DNA from: Brachycybe producta
Lineage: Eukaryota > Arthropoda > Diplopoda > Playtdesmida > Andrognathidae
Assembly: GCA_036925085.1 (NCBI GenBank)
Contig: JAUPFP010000017.1
Span: forward strand, 1,930,558-1,994,557
DNA: 64,000 bases
Direction of reading: 5' to 3'
Shown here in pieces: positions 46,161 through 57,222 of the stretch. The first letter of the stretch is position 1; every line of letters begins with the position of its first letter. Below the pieces are notes generated by a model. The model had not been told where the DNA came from, ran no database searches, and was given only the letters and a program-made list of their open reading frames with translations. Made by a program: the position numbers and the translations under genes.

Positions 46161-49100
46161 ATGTACTTGATTTTGTATTCTTTTGTAATGGTGTGTTTTA
46201 CTAACATATTTGCAAATGCAACATATTTTCAAGGTAAGTAAGTGTGGGTATTTTTCATCGTGTAGAACAGCAACTTTGTATAGTTAATGGGTTGCAAAAG
46301 CATGATAATTAAAAGATATTTGGAGTCCAATTGGAATGGCGCACAGCACCAGCACGATCTGTACCCCAGTGAAACCCGTAAGAGTGTGCCATGAGTTTTG
46401 TTCCGTGTGCCGCGCAGGCTCGGTCCTAGAGTTTGCAAGGCTCGAGGCAGTTCCAATGTCGGAAATTAAAATTAAGAGGCTACATCGCAAAATTACTTCG
46501 AAAAATCTCTGCAAAGAGTGCTAGCATCGTTTTTTTTATTGAGCCCATAGACCCGATGTCAAAGAAGAAACGTTAGTTTTTAAAATACACAGTCGCAACG
46601 GCAATATGTTGATTTTTAATATTTAAAGTTGTCCAATATTAAGTTTTCAAAAGTGCAATGTGCACCCTTAAATATATGCTGATCGAGTGATAGAATGACA
46701 AAAAATTGGTAAGCGTGGTTATTATTTTTAAAAACTATTTCAAAATTGCGAATTTCTAACTTTTATGTTAAACTCCATTGAGTACGCGCTCGTAAGCAAA
46801 AAAAAATCCATTAAAATGCTCTTAAAAATACGTAAAAATAATTTTAAAAAAAATCAGCACTTGGGCCAATTTGTTAGCTTCACTGTGGTTTAATTGTGGT
46901 TTTGAAATTATTTTTAGGTATTTTTACGAGCATTTTAATGGATGTTTCTCCATGTTCTCCACGTGCTAGAATCTATTAATGTTGTCCAGCATTTCACCTT
47001 CTCAAGAAAATTTTATGTTGTCATTTTTGTCAAGTCAATTGTATAAAATGGGTTTATTTTCAGATTCCGCAGTTATAGTCAACTTCACAACTTGCACTAA
47101 CAATGATATTCAAGATCAAAGTGGCTGTAACCTGACATGCACTGTGTCTTTAACACAGTATGCTGACATACAATGGACATGTGAGTAGTTGCTGCTTATA
47201 CCCATGTAGGATTTTAATTACCGGTTTTATTGTTACCGTTAAACTGGTATTACTGGTCTATTTTGTTACATCGGCATTACCTGCAATTTGCGGGTAATGC
47301 CGATGTAACATAAACCTTTCAATACCGGTTTTTCGGTAAAAAAGCTTTATATTAATTTGGATAAAAGAATTGACCAATATTTAAGAGCCTAGATACAGTG
47401 TTTAGTTCAAAATTTCTCCGAATGTAGGCACTGCAATCGTTTCTCCAGGTTTCAAGCCACATAATTATTAATAGAAAAATAATTTCGCGTGCTAAGCTTA
47501 TAAAAAGAAATCATCGTGAAGCCAATTGATTAATGCACGTGATAATTATTTTGTTATTGTTCTAAGTCGTTTTTCATGGGAGTTCTTCAAATGTTTGGGT
47601 GACGGTTTTTTGGTCCTGTGGGACTTAACATGGAGTTAAAAAAAACGATCGATTTTGAACCTTGTTTAAAAATAGAAGGACCTTTCAAAATTTCGAAAAA
47701 ATAATCACCGTGAAGGCAATAATCACATGTAAGCTAGTTTTTACAAAATGGCTGTGGATTTAGCATATTGTTATGGGCGCCGTGACACACGTAGAAACAT
47801 ACATAACATAATACCATTTAATATACTGTACTTGTCATTGGAAATTATCATTTCAATGTGCAGTGCAATTTGCAAAAAATATGTAAAAAAAGTCTTTAAT
47901 TAATGGAGTTAAAAAAAACGATCGATTTTGAACCTTGTTTAAAAATAGAAGGACCTTTCAAAATTTCGAAAAAAGAATCACCGTGAAGGCAATAATCACA
48001 TGTAAGCTAGTTTTTACAAAATGGCTGTGGATTTAGCATATTGTTATGGGCGCCGTGACACACGTAGAAACATACATAACATAATACCATTTAATATACT
48101 GTACTTGTCATTGGAAATTATCATTTCAATGTGCAGTGCAATTTGCAAAAAATATGTAAAAAAAGTCTTTAATTTGTCTTTCAAATAAATTAGCATCATT
48201 GGACCCATTGTTAAAACTAGGGATGGGACATTCAAAGCCTCGAATCCCGCGAATCTTGAAAAATATTCGAGATTCGAAAATTCGAATCTTTGTGCTTTGG
48301 AATCCTAACCTAAAAAAAACTGTTAAAAACTTTGGTAAAATTAGTTTTAATTCCATCACTAACAAAAAAACGGCGATTGGTTACAGTTTCAGTGGTACCC
48401 GGATCACCAATGTGATCACATTGTGGCGACCCTTAGTACCACTCTGTTTTTTTATTAATAATTTAATATTTAATATTATTTCATTTATTTGTATCTTCTT
48501 AATGAATAATATAGGATTCTTATATGAAGGAGATTCGAGATTCGGGAGATTCGAGAACCTTTTAGGATTAGGATTAATTCGAGAAAATTTCGGCTTTGTC
48601 CCACCTCTAATTAAAACTATTTTCATATACTGGTATTTATTTTATCTTTTTCACTGATAGATCATTACTCGGATTCCGAAATGAAAGTGATTCTACGCAA
48701 GTCGCATTCGAAAAGTGGACTTAAGAGCAATTTCTTTTACATAGACGTAAACAACTACCATGCAGGTTTTTATAGTTTCGAAGTGTTAAGTCATGAAAAC
48801 TCTACTGTCATAGCTCACAACACTTTTAAAATTAATACGAACTCAACTGTTGGTATGTTGAACTAATATTAAAACTTTAATATTACGGTCGAGATTCACT
48901 CTCATAGCATTCGATTTATTACAGCAAAAGGAATTAAAGAAAGCTGCAACTTGGACATAGACTGTATTGCGCTGAACAGCAAATGTACAAACGAAACCTG
49001 TCAATGTCAACAGCAATTTCCAATACCAAGCAGCAAAAATAAGGCTGCCACGACATGTTTAGCGAGTAAGCTTTAAAAGCCTAGTACACACCGGGAATTC

Positions 49101-52100
49101 TTTGTTGCGATACATTGTTGCGGACGGGGCTGATCCGATACAATACGTTGCGGGTCTGAATCGCAACTGACGCGATTCAGACCCGCAACATATTGTATCG
49201 CAACAAAGAATCCTCGTGTGTGTACTACTACCCTTTAAAAATAAGCTCACAAAACATAATTTTTTTCTATCGTCATTTTGCTGATAATTACTAGAAAAAA
49301 ACTACGGTGAACCTTGCCAATTAGACGAACAATGCGAAAGCATCAATCCTCTTTACTACTGCAAACATGAACGCTGCAGATGCAAAGAATTCATGAAATA
49401 CATCGAAAAACTTAAAACTCGGTTGTGCATTATGCAAGGTAACCAAATGTAAAAAAAAAAACATTGATTGAGCTTATACGACGATAAATAATACAAGTGT
49501 ATGTTAATTTACTGTATGTTAAAATAGCTTTTCATGGAAATTCTTGCACATATGATGAAGAGTGCCAACTTTCAGACAAAAATATGAAATGTGGTTCTTT
49601 AGAAGAATGTTTTTGCGATGAGCAGTTCGTGTATATTCAAGAAGAGGGCTGTGTTCGTAAGTATATACATGTAGATACCTAAATATTGTTATAAAGTTAA
49701 GTGTCGTTTCCATAAACGACCAGTGGCGTAGCTAGGCTTGGTTGCGCCCCCCTGCCACTTAAAACTTTGCGCCACCTTACATCCCTCTCCACATAGCCCT
49801 CATACTGGGTGGGGGGTTATTTTGATGAACGGCGGAACAGGTCTGAACAACAGTAGGAACAGTCGGAAAGTTAGGAAAGGTTAGGAAATTAAGCTTGTTG
49901 CAGGGGGTCTGGGGGCGCAGCCCCCATTTTTTTAAAGAATTATTAAAACAAATGTGTCCATTGTCCGCACAGTCGAACATTGGACTAATTTGATTTAATA
50001 TTTCTTTAAAAACTGGAGGCTGCGCCCCCAACCACCCTGCAACAAGCTTAATTTAACTAAACCTAACCTTCCAATTGTTCTTACTATTTTTCAGACTATT
50101 CCTACCGTTGTTCTGACCGTTCCTCTGCCGTGCCCATTGATCTCTATGAACATTTACTGGTGCAAGTATGTAGTTTTTAAAAGTAAATATTAAATGAAAG
50201 TCGATTTATTTTCGAAATTAACTAAATAAATTAAGCGAGCGATTCGGAATCACTAGCTTATTAGCTCACTAGCTTATTTATTCAATTATTTTTGAAAATA
50301 CATCTACTTTCATTTCGTTTTTTGCGCCCCAAACCTCATGCGCCCCCCCCCCCCCCGAAGTTGCGGGTCTTGCGGTTGCCTAGCTACGCCCCTGTAAACG
50401 ACATTTGCTGGCCATTGGCGATTGAGGCTATTTTACAATTGCAATTACAATTAGTACTCTGCTAGCAGCCAAATAGGTCTATGGCAGAGAGACATAAAAG
50501 TCCATAAAAACAAAATGAGTCTTATAACTCTAGGAAAAAAGACCAAAAATATGAATCTGTCCTAGCAAAAATCTCCCTAATTTTTCTAGAGTGGTCAGCC
50601 GTGCCCATATATAGTGCTTTATGAATATCACTGGACACGGTTTAGGACAATCACCACGTGTAATTTTTACGAACAATTTCAAACTTAACTCAGCCCTGCG
50701 ATGTGTCAAACTATGCCATTGTAGCACTGACAGCATCTCAGTGACACTATCTGTAAATTTGTGCCTGCCACAAACAAACCTAGCTGCCTTATACTGGATC
50801 ATTTCACGCTAAAACGAAGCATTTGTAGAGCTTTCCCAGTAACACCATCAATGTATTTTTTCCAAGAAAGGTCATCTGTCATTGCAACCCCCAAGTACTA
50901 ACACTGGACACTCCGAAGAATAGTGTCATTCATACTATAATTAAACATAATTGGATTTCTACCCCAAGTTAGCCTCATAACACTACACTTCCCCTCATTC
51001 AACTGAAGTTGCCATGTATTACACCATCCCTCAATTGGCTTCAAGTCTAGAGCTAATGTTTCACAGTCTTGGATACCATCAACCTCTTTGTAAATTACAG
51101 TATCATCAGTAAATAGTCCACAATTGCTGCCAACTGTGCTACTGAGGTCATTAATAAATATCAGGAACACAAGAGTACCCAGCACACTACCCTGGGGTAC
51201 ACCAGATTTAACAGCCAAACACTGTGAGTGAGACCCATTTATAACTACCCTTTGTTTCCTATCACTTAAAAAAGAAGTTACCCATTTGGTTACCTGCCCC
51301 AACCCATATGCTGCAACGTTTGCCAAAAGTTTTGAATGTGAAACAGTGTCAAATGCCTTACAAAAGTCAAGAAACACCATGTCAACCTGTTCGCCATTGT
51401 CTAAACTCTTCTGGAGGTCATCGACTACCAGGATAAGTTGAGTCTCACAAGAGCGCCCTCTCAGGAAACCATGTTGGTTATCAGAAATGAGATTGTGAAA
51501 TTTGAGAAACTTACTGCAGCCAGAGTATATGATATGCTCAAGAATTTTACAAACCACTGAAGTTAGAGATACAGGCCTATAGTTTGCATCTTTGGACTTA
51601 TTACCTGACTTAAATATTGGGGTAATATTTGCTAATTTCCACATACTTGGAACAACCCCTTGATCCAAAGACTGCCGATAAATTAGCTGAAGAAATGGTC
51701 CCACTTCCCTAGCTAATTTTATAAGAACTACTGCATGAATACCATCTGGCCCCCACTTTTATTTTTATTAAGTGTCAATAGTTGCTTGATAATGCCCTCA
51801 GTATTAATACTAATATCTCCCAAAGAATGCATTGTTTTGACTCAAAAGCATTAGGTGCAGTATTTTCATCTGCTGTAAAAACACTCCTGTATTGTTCATT
51901 CAACAAAGAAGCTTTCAATTCTTGGTGTGATATTAGTTCTCCATTTGCCCCAACAAGAGCTGGAATTGAGTACTCACCAGCCCGAGAATGCTTGACATAC
52001 CTCCAAACAGCTTTGGATCTTCTTGCAGCCATTTACTGAGTTTATTAGTTTTAAAATCTTTATGGGCCAATGAGAGTTCTTTTTTAGCACTTGCACGAGC

Positions 52101-55100
52101 AATATGCAAACCATTTGCATTCAATAAACTTGAATTACCTCTGTATTTATTTCTCCATAATCGCTGCTTATGAAGAGCCCTTTTAACACATGGTGTATAC
52201 CATGCTGGTGTTGAGGCATCCCAGACTCTCTTTAATAAAACAAACTTTGAGACCCCTCCCATCAGTAATGAGTGAAAAATTGCCCAATTTTCATCAACAT
52301 CTTGCTGATTATAATTATTTTTAAAGTTCTCAAGATTTGGCTGCATATGCAACTTAAACCCATCCCAGTTATATTTGTTATAAAGACTAACCTGCCTTAT
52401 GACTTTAACAGTGCTCCTAACATTAACATTGACATCACAAGTTACAATGTGATGGTCACTAATTCCCTCAGAAACCTTAACATTAGATATCACAAGGGGA
52501 AGGTTAGTTATTACAACATCAAGAACACTACTATTCCTAGTTGGTTGCATAACCATCTGTTCCATGGAGTAAATATCCAAACTTTCTAAAAATGAAACAG
52601 CTAAAGTAACATCATTCCCACCTGTAATTGAGCGAAGTTCCCAGTTTATGTTTGTGAAGTTAATATCACCTCCGAAAATTATAGCTGGGTTATTGTGCAC
52701 ATGATAAAGGGCATCAAGACATGAGAGAAAGGCAGCTATATCACTGATTGAAGATCCTGGTAGGCAATAGAAAGAAATTAAAAATACCTTTTTCCCATTG
52801 AGCAGCTCTACACTGCAGCAAACTATCTCACACCCAGTCTCAAATGCCTGTTCCCTTTGGCTGTTAAGCAAATTTGAAACTGCTATAAAAACTCCACCAC
52901 CAGTATGCCCCACCTTGTCCCTATGATATATTGCAAAGTTAGATGGGAACAACTCTCCATTGCTAACATTGTCATTTAGCCATGTATAGTTCCAAGTATT
53001 ATTTGAGTCTGATTCTTCAATGGCCGCAAAGAAGTAAGGTACCTTTCTCCGCAAACTTCTGCAATGTACAACCATGATTTTCGTATTTTTATTTATAACT
53101 GACCCATTTGAAAAATTTCTTTTCACTGCAGCATCTCTAGAACAGGGATTTGCAGTCACAACTTGAGGTTGAGCTAGGATCCTGCAGGACCCTGTCATCC
53201 TTTCAGCATTAAATCCTGAAAAAAGGTTATTAACATAATTCATAGCAATAATCCCCCTTTCCCCAATACCACCCACAGGCCCCAACACTACACTAAAAAA
53301 TTACCGACAAATTCTATCTTTTTACCAACTATTTCGCCTGCACGAGTGTTAAAATGCACCCCATCATAACTCCATTCACCCCTGAAACCTACCATAGCTG
53401 CTCTCCACTCAATTACCTGTACCCCCACCCGACTACAAGCCTCCACTAATCTGTCATTAACCCACCGGGCCCTGCAGAAGACTAAGTTGCCTCTATCCAC
53501 CCTCTCTGGGATTGCACTAACACACACCTTAACCCCCACCCTAGAGCTAACTGTATGCTGAGATAAGCTAACTAACTTATCTAAAACTTCTGAGCCACTC
53601 TGTCTACATAGATCATTAGCACCTACATGCAACACCACTAGCACCTCATCTGCAGTTTCACCCCGTACCATCCTACTAATACGCTGCTCAAAATCCTCAA
53701 TTTTAGCCCCCGGTAAGCATGCCCATTAACTTTTTCCCTGGCATTTCCTTTGGGGACAGCCCACCTATCGATACGCCTCACATTACTGTCACCAACAATG
53801 ATAACAGATCTAGTCTTAGCCATTTTCCTATTTGACTCCCCATCTTTACAATTAAATCTCACCCTCCTTGGCATACAGGACACCCTAGCCCCCTTACCCC
53901 CTCCTACACATCCTACAGTTTTCCCTTGGGCCCTAGAGACCTTCTCCAATGCATCAAATCTATTACATATAGGAGTCCTGGGTGACACTTCAGGGACCTA
54001 GCTCCCTGGTGCAGACCTAACTGGTGGTTAACCTAACTGGCATGGCAGCAGACACAGGCTCTTCACTAGGGAAAGGACCAGCCTCAAATACAGCTAACAG
54101 TTCCCTCAGCAAAGACACCTCCACCTGAAGCCGTACCACTTCCTGCCTTAGCTGAGCCTTACTAACAAAACCCATTAAAGGTGGAGTATGTTAAATAGGT
54201 TCTGCGTGCCGCAGGCACGCAAAAAATGCTAAACGATGTAAATTTACACTACTGATTAGGGCAAAATGTGCTTTTAGGGCAAGTGGTTTTATAACAAATG
54301 TCCCTTTAGGGCAAAAGGCCCTTTAGGACAAGTGTCTTTAGGTCAAATGTCCCTTTATTGCAAATGGTTTTAGGGCAAATGGCTTTAGGGCAAGTGTCCC
54401 ACACCTGTTTTCTGGACGTCTACGAGCCGTATACCATTGCATAAAGAATTTTTAGATGCATTAACATATGTTGTTTTTGGACTATAATGTCAGTTATAAG
54501 TAGGCTTGCCACTCGTCCTCCTTTGTGGAGGACAATCCTCCATTCGGGAAAAAATGTCTGAATGTCTTCCGAATGGAGGACGGGTGGCAAGTCCAGTTTT
54601 AAGCCATATGGGCTGATCGGTGAGTATAATTATTGAAATTCAAACTTAAAGACAGCAAATTCTTGTTGTGCATTGGTGCAAAATTTGGTTATATGAACAA
54701 TCATCACCAATTATTATCATGTGTTCTCAATGTTGTGTGAAAAAAATTGTGAAAATATTAATCGACTATTGCATTAAAAAATTCATAAAATAATTATGGA
54801 TATATTTGAAATTCGTTACAGTTTCTACTCAATTTTACTTCAATTCAATGCGTGTGGGTATTATTTCGATAATTATTTTCATTCTTGCCATAGCAATAGT
54901 TCTGATTTTCGCACATATGCAGCGGTAAGTTCTACTCGAATGATAAAAAAATTAAATATGATAAAAATTAATATTTAACTTAAATAGGAAAGCTCTACGA
55001 GAATCTGACCAAACACGTCAGCAGCAAATTTTAGTCCGATATCTGTTTGGAAACAGACAAACTCAAAGAAATGGAAGTACCGGTATACCTGAAGCTCAAT

Positions 55101-56299
55101 TTCCCCCATCATATGATGAAGTAAGTTATATAAACTTAGTAAATTTATCCAGTGACCTCTTGCGTTCGATGCATATCTTTCTGTAGGATTAGACAGGTTA
55201 AGGTCACGGATGTGGGACATTTGCCCTACGAACACTTGCCCTAAAGCCATTTGTCCTAAAAGGACACTTGCCCTAAAACCATTTGCCCTAAACGGACATT
55301 TGTCCTAAAATCATTTGCCCTAAAGAGACACTTGCCCTAAAACCATTTGCCCTAAAGGAACCTTAGCCCTAAAGGGACATTTGCCTTAAAAGGAAATTTG
55401 CTCTAATCAGTAGTATACATTTACATCATTTAGCCACAGCCATGCAGAACCAATTTAACATATTCCACCGAAAGACACTAAACCATATGAAAAGAGAGAA
55501 CAAGAAAATTGGTTTTAGGGCAAATGTCCCTTTAGAGCAAATAGTTTTAGGGCAAATGTCGCTTTAAGGTAAATAGTTTTAGGGCAAATGTCCCATTAGG
55601 GCAAATGTCCCATTAGGGCAAATGGTTTTCGGGCAAGTGTCCCTTTAGGGCACATGGTTTTAGAGTAAGTGTCCGTAGGGCAAGTGTCTTTAGAGAAAAT
55701 GTCTATATCCCTAAGGTTCCCAGTCATTTTTCTTAGTTTTGTTTTCTTTGTTTTTCATTTTCATCTTCTGCAGCCAATTTTTTGAATAACCTATAGGTGA
55801 CATTTTATTTGTCACCATTAAATTTGTTGACATTTATTATGAATGCTTACAAAACGCAATTTGTTTGTTCAAACCTCACCAATAGTTGTGAAGTTTTTGA
55901 ATGCAATATGCAAAATGGTTTTCGCCTACATCTTTTATATGATACACTGCACATTATATAACTTAACCAAATAATTTTCGTTACTAAAATGTCCATTGTA
56001 ACTGTAGGCTTTTCAATAGCATAAAACATACTATGATTCACAAACATGAATAAAATTTAACCCAAGTTACTTAAAATCTGTTTGTGCTATTGAAGATGTA
56101 TGTCTAATGCATTTTTGTATATTTCATTTAGGTTCAAAATGCAGAAACACCTCCACCAACCTACACTGAGTATACATTTTCTCCATTCAATTTTGAAATT
56201 CGACAGAATGTAACTTTCAGCATCACTAAAGAAGATTCAAGTTCAAATAATGCTTATCTATTGCCTTGTGATAATGTAACTCACTGCACTCATATGTAA
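46161..56299 (+). CDS. Type I membrane protein: signal peptide, Ig-like domain, 3 EB modules, TM, two PPxY motifs
   Basis: Nine exons (46161-46233, 47064-47180, 48661-48852, 48925-49065, 49295-49438, 49528-49656, 54822-54924, 54988-55120, 56132-56299), all GT-AG with consistent phases, sum to 1200 nt or 399 aa. Residues 1-18 are a signal peptide. 25-127 is Ig-like: W62 sits in a QW strand and HAGFYSFEV (97-105) resembles an F strand, though the usual second Cys is absent. Three EB modules follow, each with six Cys, one per exon: C135-C172, C182-C219 and C229-C264. The helix is 277-296. The tail has PPSY (339-342) and PPTY (352-355), known ligands of WW domains in Nedd4-type ubiquitin ligases. 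Sequons at N19, N31, N47, N110 and N124. An in-frame ATG at 46119 could add 14 residues. Probably a cell-surface receptor; I know no named orthologue. Introns hold MITEs and a CR1 LINE. Confidence 0.85.
46476..46950. mobile_element. TTAA foldback element, copy 4, truncated
   Basis: Begins GAGGCTACATCGCAAAATTA after TTAA (46472-46475). It runs through the left arm and start of the right arm, then stops near GCATTTTAATGGATG. It lies in intron 1 of the Ig/EB receptor gene. Confidence 0.75.
47264..47310. repeat. Perfect 18-bp hairpin in intron 2
   Basis: TGTTACATCGGCATTACC (47264-47281) and its exact reverse complement (47293-47310) flank an 11-base loop. ACCGGTTTT strings lie further out on both sides (about 47220 and 47325), so it is probably the middle of a small MITE. 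Confidence 0.75.
47628..48175. repeat. Tandem duplication, period 273 bp
   Basis: Two adjacent copies, starting near 47631 and 47904, match almost perfectly; I see one base difference (AAAATAATC versus AAAAGAATC). The unit derives partly from the hAT-like element seen at 42592-43492. It lies in intron 2 of the Ig/EB receptor gene. Confidence 0.9.
48218..48609. mobile_element. hAT-like MITE (TAGGG.TGGGACATTC), copy 2
   Basis: Starts TAGGGATGGGACATTC and ends GTCCCACCTCTA. The flanking octamers GTTAAAAC and ATTAAAAC differ at one base, as expected of an aged 8-bp hAT duplication. It ends 51 bp before exon 3 of the Ig/EB receptor. Confidence 0.8.
49081..49228. mobile_element. Small hairpin MITE in intron 4
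   Basis: The left arm TAGTACACACC..AATTCTTTGTTGCGATACA and the right arm are inverted copies, and the middle (GGGTCTGAATCGC / GCGATTCAGACCC) also pairs. At 148 bp it fills most of intron 4 and starts about 15 bp after the exon 4 border. Confidence 0.75.
49721..50394. mobile_element. GTAGC-type hAT element, copy 3, exact TSD
   Basis: Ends CAGTGGCGTAGCTAGGC and CAGGGGCGTAGCTAGGC read inward. TAAACGAC is exact on both sides (49713-49720 and 50395-50402). It contains two inverted inner arms (GTTGCAGGG.GTCTGGGGGCGCAGCC and reverse). It lies in intron 6 of the Ig/EB receptor gene. Confidence 0.9.
50455..54173 (-). mobile_element. Near full-length CR1 LINE with SGNH-esterase ORF1
   Basis: ORF1 lies at 53288-53988 in two overlapping frames and carries the SGNH hydrolase blocks IVGDSNVRRID, HVGANDLCR and SYDGVHFNTRAG, the esterase known from ORF1 of CR1-clade LINEs. 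ORF2 begins at 53288. The endonuclease (to about 51933) has VHCRSLRRKVP, IIFGGDINFTNINWE and SDHHIVTCD. The RT (50898-51704) has CKAFDTVSHSKL, GVPQGSVLGTLVFLIFIND and FTDDTVIY; the catalytic motif reads TDD where ADD is usual. The C-terminal part continues to 50530 in other frames. So it has a few frameshifts and stops and is not active. The 3' end carries AATTG-type repeats (about 50435-50455). It sits in receptor intron 6. Confidence 0.88.
53288..53988 (-). pseudogene. CR1 ORF1, SGNH/GDSL esterase-like, frameshifted
   Basis: The N-terminal frame (53638-53988) holds a basic segment and block I (GDSN). The second frame (53288-53671) holds block III (GAND) and the D-x-x-H block (DGVHF). Block I and blocks III/V are in different frames, so one frameshift near 53.65 kb breaks the ORF. 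In CR1 elements this domain is thought to act on lipid or membrane contacts during RNP movement; that role is literature knowledge, not seen here. ORF2 starts at the ORF1 stop. Confidence 0.75.
54178..54397. mobile_element. CCCTAAA foldback element, copy 4, half only
   Basis: Core GGTGGAGTATGTTAAATAGG and GCAGGCACGCAAAAAATGC followed by the TTTAGGGCAA right array. It abuts the 5' end of the CR1 LINE, which may have landed in the core. Confidence 0.7.
54503..54594. mobile_element. GGAGGAC MITE, copy 2
   Basis: TAGGCTTGCCACTCGTCCTCC at the left mirrors GGAGGACGGGTGGCAAG at the right; about 90 bp. In receptor intron 6. Confidence 0.7.
55208..55702. mobile_element. CCCTAAA foldback element, copy 5
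   Basis: A whole copy: begins TGTGGGACATTTGCCCTAC, left array, core with CTCTAATCAGTAG and TTCCACCGAAAGACACTAAA, inverted right array, end near AAATGTCTATATCCC. In intron 8 of the Ig/EB receptor gene. Confidence 0.8.
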
Positions 56300-56342
56300 C
56301 CAGTATTTTCTTTGATTTGTAATGTGTGTTGCAAGTGAATGC

Positions 56343-56348
56343 AATAAA
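56343..56348 (+). terminator. Polyadenylation signal of the Ig/EB receptor gene
   Basis: AATAAA 44 bases after the TAA stop at 56297-56299. It is the first such signal downstream and gives a very short 3' UTR. Confidence 0.7.
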
Positions 56349-56665
56349 ATTTTAAACAAATGTCATTACACCTTTTCCTTTTGCATGATAGCATGTTTGT
56401 TTTATGGTTTTAACAGGGTAGGATAGAAACTTGTTTGGAAAGCTTTCCAAAAAAACTTTCATCAAGAAGTTGCCATCACCCTTCTGCCAACCGCTGGACA
56501 ATGGGTGTGTGATTTCATATCTCCCTCTCTCTTGTTTACAAACACGAACTGCAAAAGAGGTTGCATCAAGAACTTTGGTCTCTATGTTATCTTTCTCAGT
56601 AGCTGATTGCAAATGTCATGACAAAACTCCAAACTCAATCATTCAGCCCAATCACAGCAAGATTT

Positions 56666-57059
56666 TAGCCTCGTTTTCACAGCGATAGTTCTTTCGTGAG
56701 AGTAGCTGTCATTTAAAGTTGCGATAGTTCACTCTCACGATAGCAACTGTCTACATGTGTTGAAGCAACGTGATAGTTCTGTCATGACAGTGCGACGTTT
56801 ACTTCACAGGTATGTTTGAGTCAACAACAGTATTGCTTCTCTCCCTTCAAAAGCCAAATTTCCCTACAAAGTGGATATTTCTCCACAAGTGGTCACTCAA
56901 CAAATATTACTATTGCGACAGTACTATCAACTATCTAGTCGAAAAGTAGCGTGATAGTGCTATCGCGACAGTGAGATAGTGACTATCATGTGGTCCGCAC
57001 GATGATAGTTCTCGCGATAGTTGCTGTCATGACAGCAACTATCGTGAAAACGAGGCTTT
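56666..57059. mobile_element. AAGCCTCGTTTTCAC MITE, copy 3
   Basis: Ends TAGCCTCGTTTTCAC and AAAGCCTCGTTTTCAC read inward, with the same CTATCG/GATAGTT body as the other two copies. It lies about 320 bp past the receptor polyA signal. Confidence 0.8.
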
Positions 57060-57069
57060 AGTCCTATTT

Positions 57070-57222
57070 TGTAATTTCCAGATTGCCTAAAACACTGTTT
57101 TTTTGGGGGGGGAGAATGAAAAGTTAAGAAAAGATTTATGGCTTACTTTGCTGAGCTTTTCAAGCGCAAAAACCGTTTTGACTATTCACAATATCCGTTT
57201 ATTTGGGTCCCCTACAATAGAT
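57070..57222. repeat. Repeat shared with 26935-27035
   Basis: The stretch with AGAAAAGATTTATGGCTTAC, ACTATTCACAATATC and CTACAATAGAT matches the reverse of the earlier stretch. The match breaks exactly where the family-A LTR begins, marking the insertion point. Confidence 0.6.
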
